Source: Trichobilharzia regenti (lineage: Eukaryota > Platyhelminthes > Trematoda > Strigeidida > Schistosomatidae). From it: 64,000 nucleotides of DNA. The notes beneath the pieces are model-generated. The model saw only the letters and a program-made list of their open reading frames with translations. It was not told the origin of the DNA and ran no database searches. This document shows positions 58,885-64,000 of the stretch, piece after piece (positions within the stretch are counted from its first letter, which is position 1; each line of letters begins with the position of its first letter). Where the stretch lies: contig OX235268.1 in NCBI GenBank assembly GCA_944472135.2, positions 10,918,589-10,982,588 of the forward strand. The letters run 5' to 3'. The position numbers were made by a program, and so were the translations under genes.

Positions 58885-59210
58885 ATGGAATGTCCATAAG
58901 ATCCCTACTAGGACCTAGCATTGAGAATGTATTTCGGGAATAAGTAGAAAATGATCCGTTGTAAGATGAAATAGCAAAAATAAAAATTCATCACCATTAC
59001 ACAGATGCCACTTTCATAGTGTACGATGAAAGGTTACGTAGTGATTTGATTTTGAGCAACTTTCATAAGTCTTAACCAGCAGTTCATTTCACACACGAAG
59101 AACAATACAACAACTATCTGCACTTCCTCGACGTGTTATCACTATTTTCTCTAAAGAATGAATGTATTCTATTCCCAGATTCATTCAATTAGTGAAGGAT
59201 AAAGTAAAGG
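58885..59210 (+). pseudogene. Penelope-like element reverse-transcriptase remnant
   Basis: A broken frame reads M-S-I-R-S-L-L-G-P-S-I-E-N-V-F near 58,890-58,935, the post-palm S-(x)-L-G-P-(x)-(I/L)-(A/E)-N-(I/V)-F motif. It continues I-H-H-H-Y-T-D-A-T-F-I-V-Y near 58,988-59,025, where the catalytic Y-V-D-D has become Y-T-D-A. After a stop it reads F-T-H-E-E-Q-Y-N-N-Y-L-H-F-L-D-V-L near 59,088-59,140. The F-T-(x)-E-(x)-E-(x)-N-N-(x)-L-(x)-F-L-D-V-L run is diagnostic of PLE reverse transcriptases. Loss of a catalytic Asp and the stops make it inactive. Possible downstream PLE pieces near 60.15-60.34 kb are too decayed to assign. Confidence 0.75.
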
Positions 59211-60384
59211 AGTATACTGAATTGTTTTGCATATAAACAGCTTGATTTACAATTCTTCCAGTTTTTCCCTATGTACATAAGAGTTTCCATAAATTAAAAA
59301 AAAACATTTTGCAAAAATCGAACTCACCCTCTATCAGATTGAGTAGCACGAGTAAAAAATTAATTATTATATTGATGAGCTGGAATAACTTTTATTGTGT
59401 ATATATGATGAGGACATAACCACATTGTACACAATTATTTCTGAAGCCTTAACACTAACAGGAGATTCATTAACACTGAGGGCCTAACTATAGCACAGCT
59501 GAGATACTTCACTGAAGCAAATATGTCTGATATACTGAAAATCATCCGATACTAGTAGTGTTTCTCTCATTCAAAGTGTACCCATAATGACTCAATTCTC
59601 TTAAAGACAATCTATCATTTAAGAAGAATAAGCATCGAAACCAACTTGGTCTTCTTTTAGCTAAGCATCTCGCGAAAATGCAGTGACTTATCATTACCTT
59701 TATTACTGGATGTCTTACAGAGTTATTTGTCCCATTACAACTCTTATGAACTAGTTAATTCTCATTGCAACTTTAGTGCAATATTCACATTCATATTCAC
59801 TGACAGTGTTCGACAAGCAAATATACATGAGTAGTAGGTGTTTGAGTTTATACGGAATACCAGGAACAAAGTTAATATAGGCGGATTTAATGAATTAATG
59901 GAATTTCGATGGAAATTATCAGCCGAATATTCTACATGCAGGGATGTGTACATCGCGGTGATTTCAATGGGATTTGCATTCTTTTCAGGCCAAGAAGCTG
60001 GTATTTTGCGATGGCTCACATAAGAAACGGAATTGCATATAATGTGTGTGGATGATATTTTCATTCTGTGAAACTTAATAAGTTCTGAAAAATTATTGGT
60101 TTGTATTCAACCGAACTAATCTTCATTTTACAAAAAAAAAATACGAGGTAATGATACATGACATTCCTCTATGTTTCTCCAGTAAGGGGATTGATGCCAC
60201 AATAAGAAAATCTATTCCTAGAAAATCTTCAGGGGTAGAACAGCACACATATTTTTAAACATTCAGACCCATCCAATATGAAGAGGACTTGGAACATTGT
60301 CCAATATATCACGTTAAATCCCTCTTGAAAGCAGAGCTAAAAATAAGATGAGCGTTATGTACGTGCATTTAAGGCTTCAATAAG

Positions 60385-61200
60385 TTAAATTATGACACAA
60401 TGTAAACCTTGTATTAAGTAGTAATACTTTTGTTAGCACAGCATGTTATTCATGTTCATCCTCAAATTGATCACGTTAACAATTTCAATATCACTGTAAA
60501 CACTGACGTGAGCAAGAGAAATAAATTATGTGATGACAGAAGACAAGGGTCAGGCAACAGATCGTTTATTGAGAAAATCAACAGATATTTATCTATTTTT
60601 ATGTACATAGTTATTCGTTGTTGTTTTCTCGCTGAAAGTTACTCCATCGTCTCTTTGTGGCCATTTCTTTGAAGGTCTGCGAATGTTATCCGCCGACGCA
60701 AAGTCTGTGATGATTAGTTGTTCAGTTAGTCTTTGTTTTTGTTCTTTTCTCATGACCAAGATTTGGGACGTAAACACTGACGTAAATTGCTGTCTAACCA
60801 TTTGGCTAGCAGACAGCTCTCACCACAATTGTACACAGAAAGGGATTTATGTGAGATTATTGGTGTTTCATCGGATGTCATAGAGAATGGGGTATTTTTC
60901 TACAGGATAGATTAACCGGTCAGGCACGATTGTAAGTATTATTTTTTTCGGAGGTGAGCTGTTGATATTCCTGATTCATCGAAACTGTAGGTCGATTGTA
61001 ACATATTTATATTTGTGTGTCCAGGAGTATATAAAATGTTTAGCTTTCTGTCTATGTGCATACATATGATTAAAAAGACTAAATATTTTTATGAAAATTC
61101 AACTTACGTCCTGACAGAATGCAAATCATGAAGGATAAAAGTTTTAAAATTGTTCACTATATAGAATGAACATTCTCTGAAAGTTATGACTAGGATGCAA
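60385..61200 (+). repeat. Block B, copy 3, with an internal insertion
   Basis: Aligned with copies 1 and 2, but about 300 extra bases (roughly 60,525-60,838) separate the gtgagcaagagaaa part from the ggatttatgtgag part. The motif gtaaacactgacgt occurs at both edges of the extra piece (60,495 and 60,770), so part of it may be a local duplication. Confidence 0.7.
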
Positions 61201-61324
61201 ACACACACGCACCGTCAAACTTAGCAGTTATTTCCCTGTTTTCTTTGTCATGTTAATATATTACGATTTATTATGTAATTTTATTGTTTTGTGTTCTGGT
61301 TTCTGCGCCTCAATTTAAAATTTT

Positions 61325-61525
61325 CAAGTATTGGTTTTGTAGGGATTTAGTGTGATTGCATGGAGGATTTAATCATGAGCTGACATCAGTTAGAGAACCA
61401 CTGGAAAACCTGAGAGTACTGGACAGCTGTTTCGTCCTAATTTGAGACTCTTCAACAGCTGTCCAGTACTCCCAGGTTTTCCAGTGGTTCTCTAACTGAT
61501 GTCAGCTCATGATTAAATCCTCCAT
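61325..61525. mobile_element. Foldback hammerhead SINE, snap-back junction in the ribozyme
   Basis: The left arm (minus) runs from the complete tail end (caagtattgg, 61,325) to the hammerhead core near 61,453. The right arm (plus) begins at once inside ribozyme stem III (cagctgtcc) and returns through the tail to tcctccat at 61,525. The junction reads ttcaacag|ctgtcc. The arms are about 97 percent complementary over roughly 100 bases with almost no loop. The tRNA-like head is absent from both arms. The ribozyme is incomplete (5' strand of stem I missing, core C to T). Confidence 0.9.
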
Positions 61526-61890
61526 AAAATGAAATTAATGGGTTGAATTTTCTTCTATCTATTTAGTTTCTGATTTCGGAGTCTTTAGTTTTGCTCATAT
61601 TTTTCCATCCGTTTTGCTCATTCTGAGATCTCACAGTCATATTTTGGTTTCTCACACAGCTCTGAAATTTAATCGTCTACATGCTGAATTGACCTCCTTA
61701 TTGCAATTTATGATTTCTAATCCACTTGATTTATTAGTGATCTAGCATCGTAATCAGAGTATCATGAGGAATTTATAAATTTCTAGTTCATACATTTGAA
61801 ATTGGTTAGTTGATTTGCAGTCAGACTTCAGAAATATTTTGATGCATACAACGAACCTTGACATTTTTGAACATCTGTGCATATGTCTTT

Positions 61891-63155
61891 CCGACAACGC
61901 AACAAAAAGACGTAGTTTATCTGAAATGTGTAATGTATTGGCGCAACACATTTCGGGCATTCTGATCACACACGTAATTGTCATACACAGATTTTATACA
62001 GGGAAAGAAGGCATGAATAATTACAATGCAGGTCAGATTGTGTACAGGCCAAGGTCACAAATAATTGGTGGGGAGACGCAAAAGGTGTGAGTAAGAAAGA
62101 TAAAAAGAGAAAAAACAAGGCAAAGAAGGGGTTGAAAATGTTATGCAGTAAATTGTCCTTGGTTCTAACTTGGATTACAAGGGCAGGTTTCAGGTGATAA
62201 CAAATAATTGGAGAAGAAAGACAAGACCTCACTAAAATATTGTTAGATAAGAATTACCCACTGAGGTTGATTAGTTGTTACGGAAGTGTCAGTCATAGAG
62301 CTCTACCATTCCAATCAGCTCCCAAAATGGATGTTTATATATCCTTGCCGTTCAGAGGTGATCAACACAGTCTAGTCACTAGACAAAGACTCAAGGCCGA
62401 AATTAATAGGACTTATTATGCGGCTAAACTTCTCTTCATAGAGAAAACGAGTACTATGCTGTCCTGTAAACCCTCACATTATCCGAACGATAGTGTCACA
62501 TCCCACTGTGTTTATCAGTTTGCATGTATGTGTGGAGACACGTACATAGGGAGGACATATCAGTCTCTGCAGGTTAGGGCTATAGAACACATTCCAAAGC
62601 AGCTGTAAAAACAACAAATGAAATCGCCAGACGCACTTGAACCCGGAAATACATGTCTAACATTATCTATAGCAGAGCACATTATAGAGACAAGTCATAA
62701 GGTCGATTTCAGCAATGCCTTTAAGCCCATACATAAGACAAGGTTGGGCCACATACTTAAATTCGTTGAAGCCTTAGGCATAAAAGACTTAAACCTGTCT
62801 TATATTTCCAAAAGTTATTTGTTATCACCTGAAACCTGCCCTTGTAATCCAAGTTAGAACCAAGGACAATTTACTGCATAACATTTTCAACCCCTTCTTT
62901 GCCTTGTCTTTTCTCTTTTTATCTTTCTTACCCACACCTTTTGCGTCTCCCCACCAATTATTTGTGACCCTGGCCTGTACACAATCTGATCTGCATTGTA
63001 ATTATTCATGCCTACTTTCCCTCTATAAAAGCTGTGTATGACAATTACGTGTGTGATCAGAATGCCCGAAATGTGTTGCGCCAATACATTACATATTTCA
63101 GATAACTACGTCTTCTTATTGTGTTATCGAAATTTAAAAAGGGAACTATTCGCTC
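61891..63155 (+). mobile_element. Penelope-like element with inverted terminal repeats
   Basis: A coding piece (62,230-62,860) is bounded by inverted repeats of about 315 bases: 61,891-62,210, and 62,815-63,130 in reverse, about 95 percent identical. The right repeat begins inside the last codons of the open frame, so the left repeat contains an inverted copy of the frame's end. The right side extends about 25 bases further than the left, as PLE tails do. The 9-mer tatgtcttt at 61,882-61,890 and 63,156-63,164 is a candidate TSD. PLEs are known to carry pseudo-LTRs in direct or inverted orientation. Confidence 0.8.
62237..62857 (+). pseudogene. PLE C-terminal region with GIY-YIG endonuclease
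   Basis: The frame opens within L-L-D-K-N-Y-P-L-R-L-I, then P-(x)-M-D-V-Y-I-S-L-P-F-R-G-D and R-L-K-A-E-I-N-R-T-Y-Y-A-A-K, the connector between reverse transcriptase and endonuclease. The GIY-YIG core follows: H-C-V-Y-Q-F-A-C-M-C-G-D-T-Y-I-G-R-T near 62,505-62,556, with Cys residues of the usual PLE CCHH-type insert and E-H-I-P-K near 62,587. A single TAA at 62,606-62,608 interrupts the frame. The same frame continues through I-A-E-H-I-I-E-T-S-H-K-V-D-F and L-K-F-V-E-A-L-G-I-K to a stop at 62,855-62,857. The reverse transcriptase is absent (5' truncated). Apart from that one stop this is the best-kept PLE endonuclease here. Confidence 0.85.
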
Positions 63156-63169
63156 TATGTCTTTAGATT

Positions 63170-64000
63170 TTATAAATAAAGTGTTTAAATAAAATACTGA
63201 CTTACCCCCTATCAGAGTAAAATTGATGAGAGAAGGAATCATTTAATAACATTATTGAAATTACGTCAAAATTTTCTTGAAACAAGTAATCATACCATTG
63301 TTGCCTTATATACCCTTATTTCCTGTGATGAAACAAAATGTCAGCATTGACAGAATGTCATATCACAGTAATAAATCGGGATCACTCCATATTCGATGTG
63401 AATGATTCATTACTAATTCGATGATATTTGTGGCTTTTCTTGGCACCTGAAATGATTTCCTAGCTTCGTTATGCAGATCAAATTTAAACTTGTTCCCTAC
63501 TTTCTTGTCATGCACTACAGCATGGCGAAACTTAATGCTGCAAATATATATTTCTAAATCTCTTGTAATTGCAGAGGTTATTTCTTAAAATATTTCACCT
63601 TAATAAAGCTAGTCATTTACTTCATCCAAAGATTAGATGGGTTTATGTGGATTTGTAAGATTTAGAGATGGTGACTGTATTTTGTCAGAAATAAATTGAC
63701 CCTAATTGTCTATATCATATGTTTAAAACAAATTACACAGCCGTTTTGTTTTCATATAGTCAACTTACATGCTACTCGTTGAAAATAAAAATGTTGAAAT
63801 TATGAAACACGCAGTGTCCTTATACACTCATATATAAATCGGTCATATTTTCACTTTATCTCTCCCGGAAATCGACATTAACAGGCAATTTGGATAAATA
63901 AATTCGAAGTTCACTAGGGCTTACACTAGAATTCAATTTCCTACCTGTGTCGCAATCAAGAATTCACACATCCAAACTCGATACAATTTCAGTGATCCGT
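63170..64000. other. No gene recognised
   Basis: AT-rich sequence with a diverged match to 57.7 kb around 63,430-63,480. A possible acceptor ttcgttatgcag at 63,477 is followed by 28 open codons (I-K-F-K-L-V-P-Y-F...) to a stop near 63,558. It is unidentified. Confidence 0.35.

Noticed and set aside
61891..62210. Hammerhead ribozyme in the PLE terminal repeats, as known for some PLEs
   Set aside because: A gcccgaaat motif and a ctgatca motif occur, but no ctgaNga core with a matching stem II could be found on either strand.

Overview
The window is AT-rich animal nuclear DNA and looks like a blood fluke (Schistosoma, or a very close relative). The best evidence is the repeat content: tRNA-headed SINEs carrying hammerhead ribozymes (the Sm-alpha type known from schistosomes), RTE-clade non-LTR retrotransposons, Penelope-like elements (PLEs) with GIY-YIG endonuclease tails, and short LTRs. 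No complete host gene is visible. The best host-gene candidate is a short first coding exon at 19,572-19,661 (ATG, 30 codons, then a GAG|gtgagt splice donor). Several phase-0 micro-exon-like pieces lie downstream of it, all unproven.

Layout. 1-5.2 kb: mostly plain AT-rich DNA with two (TA)n tracts and a SINE tail. 5.2-6.7 kb: old RTE, PLE and SINE remnants. 7.2-8.4 kb: a diverged local duplication. 10.4-11.8 kb: the 3' part of a second LINE and an LTR-like repeat. 12.6-13.2 kb: a foldback hammerhead SINE with target-site duplications (TSDs). 14.0-19.26 kb: 2.14 apparently identical copies of a 2,452-bp unit. 19.3-23.2 kb: the candidate gene start and another local duplication. 23.9-27.4 kb: an apparently full-length but dead RTE element, flanked by 12-bp TSDs and nested in a SINE. 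28 kb: a PLE GIY-YIG tail. 29.5-34.3 kb: a dense cluster of small insertions (foldback hammerhead SINE, RTE-dependent SINE, palindromic double-hammerhead element, solo LTR, LTR-like repeat), four of them with TSDs. 36.8-37.1 kb: another foldback SINE. 41.4-51 kb: diverged copies of a unit of about 4.3 kb with mosaic identity. 48.5-61.2 kb: three copies of a second block, broken up by degenerate RTE copies (51.1, 52-53.2, 54-56 kb). 58.9-63.2 kb: PLE reverse-transcriptase remnants and a PLE copy bounded by inverted terminal repeats.

The most interesting signal is a recurring architecture. At least five hammerhead SINEs are head-to-head palindromes, and three of these palindromes sit between a single pair of perfect 12-14 bp TSDs, so each was inserted as one unit. 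At 61.4 kb the junction reads as a cDNA 3' end (AACAG) annealed to an internal CTGTT inside the ribozyme sequence and extended, i.e. self-primed snap-back during reverse transcription. A PLE at 61.9-63.2 kb has the same inverted topology. Second, the RTE element and a small tRNA-headed SINE share both a 5'UTR segment and the 3' end, which marks them as an autonomous/non-autonomous pair.
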